64,000 nucleotides of DNA from Corynebacterium mustelae (GCF_001020985.1 NZ_CP011542.1:1364001-1428000), one strand, 5' to 3'; counted from the stretch's first letter, positions 37,794 through 47,460 are shown. Program-made: numbers and translations. Notes: generated by a model not told the origin, from the letters alone.

Positions 37794-39116
37794 ATGACGC
37801 AGGAAGAAACGATGAGCGAAACCACGTTAAACGCCGAGTATATGCAGCTTATGCCGCACATTACCGCAGATCACCATGCGCCGTTACCCACCACCGAACA
37901 ACTTCGCGCCGGGTTGGAACTGTTTGACCAACGCGGCGAGGCGGTAGGTAGTGATGCGGGGCGGCTGATGATTCGCGGGTTGTTCCACATCCAATCCGAC
38001 GCGGTGCGGGAGAATTTTGAACCGGCAGTGAAAACGGCGTTGGCGGCACCGACACGTGACCCACTTAGTGTCCGGCTGCACGCACTCTATCTCCTGGCCG
38101 AATATTGGTCCTTCAATTTTGCCCACCATTACGCCGACGACGACCAACAGACATTTTCACTGTGTAATCCGCCCTATTGCTACGTGAAGGAATGCTACGA
38201 ACTCGCGGCGGCTCAAAGAATGTGGCAAGTTGCTGAGCATGCGTTAGTAAGCCTCATTGATCACGTCATCATTCAGGATTCCTTCGCCCCTAATCGCCTA
38301 GCCACCAGCGAGCTTATGAAAGCGCAGGAATTCATCGCTACAGCTATGGAGCACGTTGGCGCTGATGTCTCCGTCGTCTTAAAAATGTCCTACCTGAAAG
38401 TAGTCAGTCTGATTGACAACACAAACCCACGCATCGAACTGGAAAAACTAGCCTGCGCTGCGCACACAGACTGGCAGAAGCTACTTGTCACCGTCGAACT
38501 TGCCACGTGCAGGCTCGACGATAACAAGGAAGCAGCTGCCCTCGACGCGGCCGAATACGCCCTCATTCTCGCGACTCGGTGGGCACAAACCGCCTATATC
38601 CACGATAAACATCGCGCTGTCGATCAGCTGTGGCCGTTAATCAGCAGAATAACCGAGATAACCCGCCGAAAATTCAACGACCGGGTGATCAACGTTCTCA
38701 CCACATACTGCGACTTGTGGCTTAATAACCCAGATCCAAGCCGTGAAGTTGAACCCCAGGAAACTCGTATCTGGCTTTGCCTCGAAATCGCGGACTATTA
38801 CCTTGCCGCTGGGCAGAAAAGAAAGGCGAAGCGACAGCTCTACCAGATGTTGAAAACCCTTCCCGTGGAAAAACCGTCTTACAGCTTGTGGCACTTGACT
38901 CCCCAAAAAATAGTGGAAAAACTCCTCACCTTGGAAACCTCGGACGGCAACAGTGCTGCCGTCCAGACAGTTGTGGAACTCGGAACCCACTTCGCCGCAG
39001 ATGATGATGTTGAATACACGGCCCGACTTGCAGCCGCGAGGGCATGGTGTGCTGCTCAGCAACACCGGTGTCGCCGACACAAACGCCGTAATAAGAGGCG
39101 CCGAAGCACAACCTAG
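37794..39116 (+). CDS. TPR-like helical-repeat protein 4, basic tail
   Basis: This 440-residue protein starts at ATG 37794 after AGGGGGT. It shares the TTEQLRAGLELFDQRGEAVG opening with the 35211 product. It is mostly helical (LALLATRWAQTAYIHDKHRAVDQLWP-like pairs), with a basic end (CRRHKRRNKRRRSTT). It is the last gene of the five-gene unit led by the second MFS transporter, and it converges on the minus-strand DUF1877 gene. No catalytic motif is seen. Together with 35211 and 36554 it forms a set with the same plan: helical repeats, then a Lys/Arg-rich tail. Confidence 0.7.
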   Translation: MTQEETMSETTLNAEYMQLMPHITADHHAPLPTTEQLRAGLELFDQRGEAVGSDAGRLMIRGLFHIQSDAVRENFEPAVKTALAAPTRDPLSVRLHALYLLAEYWSFNFAHHYADDDQQTFSLCNPPYCYVKECYELAAAQRMWQVAEHALVSLIDHVIIQDSFAPNRLATSELMKAQEFIATAMEHVGADVSVVLKMSYLKVVSLIDNTNPRIELEKLACAAHTDWQKLLVTVELATCRLDDNKEAAALDAAEYALILATRWAQTAYIHDKHRAVDQLWPLISRITEITRRKFNDRVINVLTTYCDLWLNNPDPSREVEPQETRIWLCLEIADYYLAAGQKRKAKRQLYQMLKTLPVEKPSYSLWHLTPQKIVEKLLTLETSDGNSAAVQTVVELGTHFAADDDVEYTARLAAARAWCAAQQHRCRRHKRRNKRRRSTT

Positions 39117-39137
39117 CCCGCAGCCGGTTATCAGAGG

Positions 39138-39620
39138 TTAGAACGACACACTAAAGATCACGTGCTGACCAGCGGAAGCCGCTTCTGTATAGAAATCGCG
39201 CAACCCAGAAAGCCAACCGAGACTGTACTCCAATTCGTCGGGACCGTACTCAAGCTCCCGGAGATCTTCAGGCATTGCCTCATAAAGCTTAACGAACTCC
39301 TCGTCGCTTAAGCCCTCCAGGTATTCCGAGACAACGGACACCTCGCTGGGATTGAGGTGAGTTACCCAGCCAAGATCGTTATCGTCGAGGAGACTACGTG
39401 CCCCGCCGATAACTCCCTTCGGCCCCAAGGGTTCGTCTTTATCCTCGGGATTGAGGGAACAATTGATGGGGTCCCATGCTTTATCAATTTCGCAGGCGAA
39501 ATCCCAGTATTCCTCCTCCATTTCGCCAATCAATTCCAGGAGATCCTCACCATCACCGGTGAAATTAAGAAGTGGGGCAACCTGTTCATCTGTGAGCCGG
39601 AAAAATAATCCTAAAGACAT
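39138..39620 (-). CDS. DUF1877 (YfbM-like) family protein
   Basis: This 160-residue acidic protein starts at ATG 39620 with MSLGLFFRLTDEQVAPLLN. The pattern then continues with EYWDFACEIDKAWDPINCSLNP, GGARSLLDDNDLGWVTHLNPSEVSVVSEYLEGLSDEEF, and finishes with LRDFYTEAASAGQHVIFSV. These are hallmarks of the DUF1877/YfbM family. The function is unknown. Members often occur in toxin-immunity gene clusters. It is the last of a minus-strand block of four genes plus a tRNA-like gene. Confidence 0.9.
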   Translation of the reverse strand: MSLGLFFRLTDEQVAPLLNFTGDGEDLLELIGEMEEEYWDFACEIDKAWDPINCSLNPEDKDEPLGPKGVIGGARSLLDDNDLGWVTHLNPSEVSVVSEYLEGLSDEEFVKLYEAMPEDLRELEYGPDELEYSLGWLSGLRDFYTEAASAGQHVIFSVSF

Positions 39621-39672
39621 GTGAGCACCTTTCTGTATGTGTTTTTGGTAGTTGGGTTGTGTGTTGTGGGGG

Positions 39673-40467
39673 TTAATCCCACCAGAACGACCATGTGGTG
39701 TCCTGCACTGTGGGGAAGTAGACAAAGAAGTCTTCGCCACTTTGTTCAATATTGTCGGGGCAGAAAAGGTAATGCTCTAATGCGATGAGCCTGGATTTCT
39801 GTAGCGACAATGTGTGCTGTGGTCGTACAACGGTGAGATCGGCGAAATTCAAAATTCCAAGAACTGCGCCAAACCGGTCTTCCCAACTGCGCAGCACGGC
39901 ACTGATGTCGCCGCCAGAAAAACCGTAATTCACAGCACCATCCCACCCAAGAAGTGCGGGGGCATCGGCAGGACGTTCGACAGGCAGAACAACGACAGCA
40001 TGGCCGTCGTTGAGCTCCCATTGAGGTTTCGATGGTGGAACCGATTCCTTCGTATCGAGGTTGTTAAGAATGTCGTCTTTCAGTTCGGGGGTTACCGAAG
40101 GGATGTTCAGCTTGGCAAAAACCTCTTTAGCGTCATCGTCCTCGTCGTTCGAGCTTAGGATATCGTCGATGGCACGGGTGAAAAAATCGCGAGCTGAGCC
40201 GATGTCCTTGGTGGTTTCAAAAAGCTCATCCGCCAACCAGGGTCGATGGAGATCGCCGTTTAGCCCCTCGGTTTGCAGGGGCCACCACGATGTTTCGGGA
40301 AACCTCCGAAGCAGCTCTGAATAGACTTTAGTCAAACCTTCTTGCGGGGTGAGAAAAAATCCGAGGGTTTGTTCGGGGTTGGGTGCTTCCTCCGAGCGGA
40401 TGGCTGAAAACTCTAGACCGGTGCTTTCAAGGAATCGTTCTAGTTCGTTCATTGAATGTGAATTCAT
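39673..40467 (-). CDS. DUF4253 family protein
   Basis: This protein of about 264 residues has the DUF4253 hallmark in its C-terminal half: VVVLPVERPADAPALLGWDGAVNYG, then LRSWEDRFGAVLGILNFADLTVV and a closing SLQKSRLIALEHYLFCPDNI. DUF4253 proteins are common in actinobacteria and in polymorphic-toxin immunity loci. Two starts are possible (40467 or 40452) and neither has a strong ribosome site. The N-terminal 130 residues are acidic and do not match a family I know. It is upstream of the DUF1877 gene on the same strand. Confidence 0.8.
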   Translation of the reverse strand: MNSHSMNELERFLESTGLEFSAIRSEEAPNPEQTLGFFLTPQEGLTKVYSELLRRFPETSWWPLQTEGLNGDLHRPWLADELFETTKDIGSARDFFTRAIDDILSSNDEDDDAKEVFAKLNIPSVTPELKDDILNNLDTKESVPPSKPQWELNDGHAVVVLPVERPADAPALLGWDGAVNYGFSGGDISAVLRSWEDRFGAVLGILNFADLTVVRPQHTLSLQKSRLIALEHYLFCPDNIEQSGEDFFVYFPTVQDTTWSFWWD

Positions 40468-40579
40468 GGAACAAGTGTACGACAAGGCGTGGGGCGTTGG
40501 GGTTGTTTTTCTTAAAAGTTTTTCTGACATTGACTCTTAACATTTCAAGCTTTCACCGTGCGCGGTTGTAGTAAAAGCC

Positions 40580-42148
40580 TTATTGCCAAGACCAGCCAGA
40601 TTGATGAGGGTCAACTCCTAATTTTTCGCAGGTGCACCGTACAAGCGCCTCAGTGCAAGTTTCTAAACCTAACGCAACATCCCAGGGTAAGGGCAGTTTA
40701 TGGAAGATAGCGATGTCCTTGGACATCTGATAATTAGGGGGCGAATAGTTGAAAAGGCACGGAACTTTTCCTAAGTAATTATCGGCAACAGGAGCGTTAC
40801 GTGCTTGATTAAGTACGTTGTAAGGCATACGCAGGCGCTCCCACGCACGGACTGTGGCGTTCCAAGCGGTGATATTGGCACCAGATGTGACATGGAAATT
40901 CGCTGCACCCCAGTAAGGTTGCCACAGTTTCTTCAACCGGGTAGCCAGCCGCTCAAGGTGAGAGCCGTACACCGCGATAAGGTGTCGAATGGCAGCGGGG
41001 GAAAGAAACGACACAAGGCGCGGGGTGCAATAAACATGGGCGATCATTTCGTGATTGCAGGTGGGATCGTTGAGTGCGCGGTCAAGGAGCAGATGGGCGA
41101 AGGGATCAAGAATCGTGTCATCTGTCCAGTACCACGGGCGCACTGCAAGAAGTGAGGAAAAATAGGCCGTAAAATTGGCTGTACCTGGCGAAGCTGCGAA
41201 GTCTGCGGTAGGAATTTCGGTGGCAAGGCGGGTTTTGCTGATGGTGACGCAGAGGTGCTGTGTCAAGACTTCTTCTGCAACGTAGGTTCGTCTACGCAAG
41301 TGAGCAAGGGCGCGTACCGTAGCCCGATAGTAATCGCGGGATATTTCCGGGTAGTGCGTGGAAAGTTCCATATGACTCCAGCTCTGCTTGCTCGATGAAC
41401 CTAAAAACTCAAGGCAGGTGTTCGCCCAGGTTCGAATTGCACGCGGGGCAGAAACATCGTGGGGTGGGACCGGTAGATTCCCAAAACCCCGCACCAACCG
41501 AGTAGCTGTACTCAATGTGCGCGAAAGATCCGGGTTCGGGACGGATTTTGTGGGTAGGGCGGGTAGACACACACCAAGTGTGCGGAACCCCTCCATGCGG
41601 ATTTCAGGTGGCAGCGGTGGGGTAGAGCTAAGCAGTGTCTCAATCACCGTAGCGGGGTCTTGGGGCAGGCTGTTATAGAGCGAAATATCCACCGGTTTGC
41701 AGCCAAAATGTGGTTCCGGGATCTCCGAAAACGCATCCACCAACTGGAAATCCACTCGCACGATTGTTGTGTCCTCGTTGATAGGCGTTTCCCAATAGTT
41801 TTTCTGGCTTAAAGGCTGCTCCCATTCCCTGCATGCCCATTTCTTCCACTCATCGAGGTTATCGGGGCCGAAGGTGTGCGTTATGTCTGTGGGTGAGAGC
41901 GTTCGCAATGTGTATGACTTCACAGCTAGAATATCAACGGCACAGACTGGGGTGCCATGCGAGTCCGTGAGAATGGCATATTTTCCGGGGTAATCGAGAA
42001 ATTCCAGTGGTCGGTACCGACTTTTTGGGGTAGGAAAGAAAATACTGGTCACCTGTGCGGAACGGATCTGTGCCACGCGGTTGTCGTGGCGTGCGGCAGT
42101 TTCAGGATTATTCGGGGTTGGGTCTGCGAGGATGAACCGGAAAACCAT
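40580..42148 (-). CDS. Large hypothetical protein with ASCH-like N-terminus
   Basis: In this 522-residue protein, residues about 45-115 resemble the ASCH RNA-binding fold (YPGKYAILTDSHGTPVCAVDI, then TFGPDNLDEWKKWACREWEQ), with the usual turn between conserved strands. The rest is helical, with HLRRRTYVAEEVLTQHL and AHLLLDRALNDPTCNHEMIAHV, and carries no named domain. The start ATG 42148 is 24 bases from the 3' end of a tRNA-like gene on the same strand. An ASCH role in RNA handling is inferred from a weak match only. Confidence 0.5.
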   Translation of the reverse strand: MVFRFILADPTPNNPETAARHDNRVAQIRSAQVTSIFFPTPKSRYRPLEFLDYPGKYAILTDSHGTPVCAVDILAVKSYTLRTLSPTDITHTFGPDNLDEWKKWACREWEQPLSQKNYWETPINEDTTIVRVDFQLVDAFSEIPEPHFGCKPVDISLYNSLPQDPATVIETLLSSTPPLPPEIRMEGFRTLGVCLPALPTKSVPNPDLSRTLSTATRLVRGFGNLPVPPHDVSAPRAIRTWANTCLEFLGSSSKQSWSHMELSTHYPEISRDYYRATVRALAHLRRRTYVAEEVLTQHLCVTISKTRLATEIPTADFAASPGTANFTAYFSSLLAVRPWYWTDDTILDPFAHLLLDRALNDPTCNHEMIAHVYCTPRLVSFLSPAAIRHLIAVYGSHLERLATRLKKLWQPYWGAANFHVTSGANITAWNATVRAWERLRMPYNVLNQARNAPVADNYLGKVPCLFNYSPPNYQMSKDIAIFHKLPLPWDVALGLETCTEALVRCTCEKLGVDPHQSGWSWQ

Positions 42149-42172
42149 GCTCTTAACCTAGTACATAGGGCG

Positions 42173-42252
42173 GGGAAGAAGCCCAAGATTCGAACTTAAG
42201 ACCCAACTGTTCATGGGTGATACAGCCGCTCTGCCATTGAGCTACTTCTTCC
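42173..42252 (-). tRNA. tRNA-like gene, anticodon not certain
   Basis: The minus strand carries clear tRNA hallmarks: D arm TAGCTCAATGGCAGAGC, T loop GTTCGAATC, and an acceptor stem GGAAGAAG / CTTCTTCC. The structure is not canonical. The terminal stem extends to ten perfect pairs (GGGGAAGAAG / CTTCTTCCCC), one extra base sits between the T stem and acceptor stem, and the anticodon arm CTGT-A-TCA-CCCA-TGA-ACAG would form a long stem with a four-base loop rather than a seven-base loop. It may be a degenerate or specialised tRNA. No CCA is encoded. Confidence 0.55.
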
Positions 42253-42352
42253 CCACACGAAATCCTAGCAGCACGCGGAAACAGATAACACAAAGATCAA
42301 GCCAGCTCAGTCGCGGTGTGCTTCACTTTAAATCCGGGGCAGCAACTAAGGT

Positions 42353-42760
42353 TCAGTCCATATCGAATTCGCCGATGTACACCAGCCCGTTGCGATCGGT
42401 AAAAGGAATGTCGGAATGAGAAGAATCAGAAAGCAAACATACTGCTGTGGCATGGGTGATGCCGTTTTCTAGACACGAGGAAATGATCCTAGGGCGTTCA
42501 TCTTCGGAGAGATCAGTTTCTTCGAAAAGGTCCTCGACGGGTGTGTTGAGACCGCAGTATTGAAAATGGGCGAAATCTGGGTCGTAATCATCCATCCCCG
42601 CATCCTGGGTGAATCCTTCCGGTTCAGGTTCAGGTGCTACCCCCTCTAATTGCTCATCTGTCCATTCCGGGGATTCAACATAGTCATCGAATTCGTCACA
42701 ATCTAGTGGCGTGAGCAAGAGCCATAGGTGGGCGCGGTCATATTCATTCTCAGGTTCCAT
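42353..42760 (-). CDS. Immunity protein 22-like acidic protein
   Basis: This 135-residue, very acidic protein (MEPENEYDRAHLWLLLTP...) has a spaced pattern of HLWLLL, then CDEFDDYVE, followed by FTQDAGMDDYDPDF, and a final TAVCLLSDS. This resembles the Imm22 family of polymorphic-toxin immunity proteins. The call is by eye. It is the first gene of the minus-strand immunity-type block (42760 to 39138), with an AAGGA ribosome site and ATG 42760. No matching toxin gene is in the window. Confidence 0.55.
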   Translation of the reverse strand: MEPENEYDRAHLWLLLTPLDCDEFDDYVESPEWTDEQLEGVAPEPEPEGFTQDAGMDDYDPDFAHFQYCGLNTPVEDLFEETDLSEDERPRIISSCLENGITHATAVCLLSDSSHSDIPFTDRNGLVYIGEFDMD

Positions 42761-42931
42761 GTGTTGAGTATCCTTCTTTTACATCCAGAGGGTGTACATA
42801 CGAAGCCTAACCCACAGTTAACGGTGGGGGTTAGGCACTATCGAAAAAGTTTCCTTAAGGCAATCCCAATTCCAGGACTGCCAACTAACTTACTGGCTAT
42901 AGTGAGTCCCGGATAAAAAGAGGAGACAACT

Positions 42932-44293
42932 ATGCACTACTGTGACGTCGAAACGCTGCTTCGCTTCGCCTACGACCATCCGAAGGGGATATATGCGGTT
43001 GCGGCGTGGCAGAAGATCGCCGACCGTGCCCACCTGGCGCAGAAAGCAGACATTGAGGCTGAGGCGCTGATTAACCTCGCCGAATCTTACCTCATAGCGG
43101 CACGCCCACTTGATGCAGCGTATGCTTGTCGACGCCTCCGCCTACTCGCCGACACCAATCCCGGCATCTTGGACGAAAGGCAGCAGAAGATTTTGGATGC
43201 CTGTGAGCAGGAGATTAAAAACCCGCCGGAAAGTAGCCGGGCGCAGCTGAAACTGTGGCTGGAAAACGGGGAAAAAGAACGCGCCCTGAAAGAGTTTGCA
43301 ACTGAGAACGAGTGGGATGGTTCCGCTGTGCGCTGCGCCGATTGGGCGTGTGAGTGCGAATTTTTGGTGGCCTTAAGCGGCGTCGATAAGCATTATGCAG
43401 GCGATGCGATCAGGTTTGCGCTGACAGGCATGCCCGGATGGCCTGATGCGGAAACCCCAGAAACGTTGCGTGACTGCGCGGTCGCCGCCGCACGTGCGCT
43501 CCAGTTGCATCCAGATAAAAAGGCGCGTGTTCCTTCCTGGTTGATTGGCAGCGACTTGCCGTGGGTAAACTCGCCTGACCTGCGCGAACCTACGGTGGGA
43601 CAGGCGATTGCGTGGTGTGAGGGCATCGCGATGCAGCTCGATGAGACGGTTGTCATTGATCCCGTTGAGCCTGTCGATCACGTTCCAGATGTGAGCACAC
43701 CGTATCCAGCTAATTCGTGGATAAACACCGTCTACGCAGCGATTTTCCGCGCCCGACAAGGCGCTGTGGCGGGCTATAGTGAGGCACTTATCGAGCTTGA
43801 CTACAGCCAACAATGGGCGCTTCAGCGGCGAATAATCGCCGAATGGGTTGCCGCTGTGGAAAAGGAAGATGCCGATACGGTGTGCGCGGTTGCGGGGACT
43901 TGCGCGCAAGCAATGCTGCCGGGACGAGGAACATTGGGGGATGAAGATTTTTCGTTGTACCGCGACCTGCTGCGGCGAAAATATCAGCTGGAAACTGGCG
44001 ATGACCAGCGCACACACCGCGCCAACTTCTGCCTCGATTTTGGTACGGGGGCGCGGTACTTAGCACGCTACGGCGAAGCGCTAGCTCACCTTGTCGAAGC
44101 CACCGAACTGTATTGCGCACTAGGGGAGTGGGAGGACGCACACGTAGCAGCACGCCGGTTTGTGGAAACCACCGAATACTGCGAGAAGGCGTACCACGCG
44201 CAACTACAGCTGCCTAAATACGTGGAAAGATTGCGCGTGGTCGCAGGAAATCTACCCGCAGACGTGCAGGAATGGGTGAAAAATTACAGCTGA
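42932..44293 (+). CDS. TPR-like helical-repeat protein 5
   Basis: This 453-residue helical protein starts after AGAGGAG. Repeated Ala-rich helices (AEALINLAESYLIAARPLDAAYACRRLRLLADT, and the C-terminal RYLARYGEALAHLVEATELYCALGEWEDAHVAARRFVET) have TPR spacing. The middle contains SWLIGSDLPWVNSPDLREP. No basic tail is present, unlike the 35-39 kb group. It precedes the giant VOC-fused paralogues by 83 bases on the same strand and may be co-transcribed with them. Confidence 0.65.
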   Translation: MHYCDVETLLRFAYDHPKGIYAVAAWQKIADRAHLAQKADIEAEALINLAESYLIAARPLDAAYACRRLRLLADTNPGILDERQQKILDACEQEIKNPPESSRAQLKLWLENGEKERALKEFATENEWDGSAVRCADWACECEFLVALSGVDKHYAGDAIRFALTGMPGWPDAETPETLRDCAVAAARALQLHPDKKARVPSWLIGSDLPWVNSPDLREPTVGQAIAWCEGIAMQLDETVVIDPVEPVDHVPDVSTPYPANSWINTVYAAIFRARQGAVAGYSEALIELDYSQQWALQRRIIAEWVAAVEKEDADTVCAVAGTCAQAMLPGRGTLGDEDFSLYRDLLRRKYQLETGDDQRTHRANFCLDFGTGARYLARYGEALAHLVEATELYCALGEWEDAHVAARRFVETTEYCEKAYHAQLQLPKYVERLRVVAGNLPADVQEWVKNYS

Positions 44294-44376
44294 GAAGCCG
44301 AAAGTCCGTGCGTTAGAAAACAAACTCTGTTTTTACCCCCGTAGTTTTCACTGAAGAACACATCTAAGGAGTCGCC

Positions 44377-47300
44377 ATGGGAGCAATATCACTTCGCGCT
44401 AGACGTCGCGGCACACTTAGCGTGGATTTTCAGCAGGAGGATGAGGAGTTTAGGTTCCTGGAAAGAAGCTTCGGCCAATGCACGAGAAACGTGAGGTTTT
44501 ATGACACGTCGATGAAGTTCGCCCACGTTCTTGCCTCGCGTGGCGATCACCGTAATACGCTGATCGTAGTTGATGGTGCCCTGGAACAGGCCTGCGTTGA
44601 TCTTCGCGATGCGGCGCGCGTGGTGGAAGCGTTTTCTTATCTTTGCACGTTGGTCAAAAACTTTCCCGAAACTGTCGCCGAATTAGAGTGGGACGTACCA
44701 ATACCCGATTATGGGATGTACATCCATGCGCTGCTGCAACTACCCGAAATCCCACACGATGAGGTCGATGATGCGCTTGCACGCATGAAGATGTGGGCTG
44801 GAAATAGTAAGGGCGAATTCTGTAATCGTCGGAATTTTTTAACCACCAAGTTTTGGGTGCACCACCTGCGGGGTGAGTCGCACCAGGCGGCGGAAACTTT
44901 CACTACCTGGGAGGCGGAATTATCCGCGTATTCCTATGAGGTAGCTTCTAGGGTTGTTGTGTGTGAGATACTCATGCTCAACGCGTTGGGTCGGTTCGAG
45001 CAGGCTCTTGACCATGCTGGCGATCCCGATGAGCGATCCAACGATGTCAACGTTGCGCTCATCAAAGCGTACACCAGCACAGGCAAGCTTATCGACGCCG
45101 CCACGTGGGCGTTGTATAGCCTTGGGGATAGAGAACACGACGATTTCTTCTATCAATATGCACATATCGCCCGCCTTGTTCCCCTCTTGCCAGAGGATTT
45201 GCAGAAATACCTCCAATTTGCGGCGCGTTACTTATATGGACATGGGGATGTTTCCGCGAAACACTTAAAACAATTGCGTGCTATTTATGCGGGCGTGGCG
45301 AATTTTGGGCCGCTTCCTGAATTAAGTGAAAACGACATGACACATGAAGCGGCTAGGCTTTTCGCGGCTGCGTTTTATGTGATTTCGCGCCCAGACGCCA
45401 GCGTCGAAATGAGGGCGGACGTGTGGGACAAGAGAAAAACCTATGGTGATGAAGAGGGGTTGTTTCTGTGGCGGCCACTCGTGGTGTCCCTCATACGCGA
45501 CACCCAAGGGGATGATCGTGAGTATTGGTTCTCCGAAGCCAGCGATGCATGCGCGGACCATCCGCAGCTCATTATGGATGTGGCTAGGTGGTGTGTGGAT
45601 AACGCTGGGGTAGGTCAGGAAAGTCGCACGTTGTGGCTCGTGGGAAACCTCTTCACGGAAAATTGGGTACTTGAAAATTCTGACCTGCCTTTTACCCGTG
45701 AGGTTTATCAGCAGTGCGAAAAGTGGATTCGTTACGCGGCGGAGCTTGAGCACAAAGCTGATCCGGAAAACCACGCAAAGATTGCTGGAAGAATGTGGTT
45801 TGATCTGGCACGGATTGCTTCTGCACGAAAAGACTGGGAGCAGTCGCGGGAATACCTTTTCCAATCACTCACACATCATATTTCCCCTGAAAATATTCAT
45901 GATTTAGAATCTGAACTTCAGCGCAACCCCCTTGTGAAAAAACCCAAACCTGATGCTTTAGATGAAGCTATTGCCAAATATAGCGGCGCGGGGGATTGCG
46001 CAGAACTGTGGCGCATTTACTGCTGGTCAAAAGCGCGCATGAACCTCGAATACCAAACTGTGTGCTTGCAGGAGATCGTTGAGGTACAAGGGTTAACGCA
46101 GTTACTTTTTGGAATAATTGAGCCATTTCAGATATGGGTGGATATTATTGCCAGCTACACGGATGAATTCCCCAGAGATTTCCAAGAATGGTCCATGATG
46201 ACAATTTTTCCTTGGTATATGTGGGCACTTTATGAGAACCCTTCCACCACAACGCAGGGATTGTGTGAAGCACTTGACTACTACGAAGCTATAGTTTTGC
46301 ACAACGAGCACGAGTATTCCTCTGCTTTATTAGCGCTGGCACGAACTTTCATTGCCTACCGATACCACGACAAGGAAACTGCGCGTGAGCAGCGCACAAT
46401 CTGGTGTGCCCCCGACGAAAATATGTGGCTTCCTTTGCGTGACGTGGAAGCTGTTTATTGCATTGATGAGCTGACTAGGGCGGGGGATTACGAGGAGGCG
46501 ATCACCTGGGTTCGACAATCGTGGGGTGAAGCCGAGTTCGCCCCGTGGCTGAAGGCTGCCTTGCTGGAGTCGGTTCTTCGAAGCGGGAACGCGCACCTAG
46601 CAGCCGAATGGTTTCAAGAGCTGAGTGACTTTTCCCTCGCCCATCAACTGGAAACCGCTCAGCGGTGGCATGAGAAGTATTTAGCGGTCGCCGGTGAGGT
46701 GGGTATTCTGCGGTATTTGCTGTGCCTTGTCGCCCACGGTGAAGTACACCACCGCGAGCTGGTACGGAGCCGGGTGATGAGTGTCCTTGTAGTCTGGGAG
46801 AAGACATTCAGCCAAGGCGAACAAGAAGCCAGGAAGCGTCCGGTTTTTTATCCGCGGAATGTGGGCAAGATCGCATCTGTTGTGGCGCCTGCGTTGCGGA
46901 TGTGTTTTGCAGCTGATGAAGCTATGAACGTCACTGTGAGGGTGGGGGACAACGAGTGGCTGGGCGTTCCTGATGTCGCTGCTCCGACCGCTGAAAAAGC
47001 TGCCGAGTGGTTCGAGGAAATTCAGCATCAGGTGGAGCGGCTTTTTCACCCGGATCAAGCACAGTTTTCCCATCATGCGGGGATTTATGTCACTGATCTC
47101 GATGCAGTGTTCGAGTTCTTCGACAAGTATTTCCCCGTGGATTCGGTGGGGCTATATGAGAACCCAAGGACACAAGTTCGCTCCCATTACCTCATGTTTG
47201 ATGATGGCAGCAAAAACTTGGTGTATTACCATAGCCCCAGGTTGGAGATTCTCAGTGATCCCCATCGTGACTGTGCACAAAACACCTCGATTCGGGATTT

Positions 47301-47460
47301 TTGCCTTCACGTGGAAAACCGCGAACAGATGCATGAAATTGTGGAGAAACTTCGTAAAGATGGCTACCAGATTCTCACCGAGCCGCACGAAACCAGCGAC
47401 GGGAAATGTGTGTGCACTGTGCTGGGAATCGAGAATATTTCCATCACAATGAACACCTAA
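44377..47460 (+). CDS. Giant helical-repeat protein with C-terminal VOC domain, copy 1
   Basis: This 1,027-residue protein starts after AAGGAGTC. Residues 1-890 are a long alpha-helical array with TPR-like features (LNALGRFEQALDHAG, NVALIKAYTSTGKLIDAATWALYSLG). From about residue 899 a VOC/glyoxalase-fold domain appears: HAGIYVTDLDAVFEFFDKYF, GLYENP, LMFDDGSKNLVYYHSPRLEIL, FCLHVENREQMHEIVEKLRKDGYQILTEPHETSDGK. It has the strand-helix pattern and the EPHETSDGK ending of that fold, but the usual four metal ligands are not convincingly conserved. It may therefore bind a ligand rather than catalyse. A paralogue follows at 47517. Confidence 0.8.
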   Translation: MGAISLRARRRGTLSVDFQQEDEEFRFLERSFGQCTRNVRFYDTSMKFAHVLASRGDHRNTLIVVDGALEQACVDLRDAARVVEAFSYLCTLVKNFPETVAELEWDVPIPDYGMYIHALLQLPEIPHDEVDDALARMKMWAGNSKGEFCNRRNFLTTKFWVHHLRGESHQAAETFTTWEAELSAYSYEVASRVVVCEILMLNALGRFEQALDHAGDPDERSNDVNVALIKAYTSTGKLIDAATWALYSLGDREHDDFFYQYAHIARLVPLLPEDLQKYLQFAARYLYGHGDVSAKHLKQLRAIYAGVANFGPLPELSENDMTHEAARLFAAAFYVISRPDASVEMRADVWDKRKTYGDEEGLFLWRPLVVSLIRDTQGDDREYWFSEASDACADHPQLIMDVARWCVDNAGVGQESRTLWLVGNLFTENWVLENSDLPFTREVYQQCEKWIRYAAELEHKADPENHAKIAGRMWFDLARIASARKDWEQSREYLFQSLTHHISPENIHDLESELQRNPLVKKPKPDALDEAIAKYSGAGDCAELWRIYCWSKARMNLEYQTVCLQEIVEVQGLTQLLFGIIEPFQIWVDIIASYTDEFPRDFQEWSMMTIFPWYMWALYENPSTTTQGLCEALDYYEAIVLHNEHEYSSALLALARTFIAYRYHDKETAREQRTIWCAPDENMWLPLRDVEAVYCIDELTRAGDYEEAITWVRQSWGEAEFAPWLKAALLESVLRSGNAHLAAEWFQELSDFSLAHQLETAQRWHEKYLAVAGEVGILRYLLCLVAHGEVHHRELVRSRVMSVLVVWEKTFSQGEQEARKRPVFYPRNVGKIASVVAPALRMCFAADEAMNVTVRVGDNEWLGVPDVAAPTAEKAAEWFEEIQHQVERLFHPDQAQFSHHAGIYVTDLDAVFEFFDKYFPVDSVGLYENPRTQVRSHYLMFDDGSKNLVYYHSPRLEILSDPHRDCAQNTSIRDFCLHVENREQMHEIVEKLRKDGYQILTEPHETSDGKCVCTVLGIENISITMNT

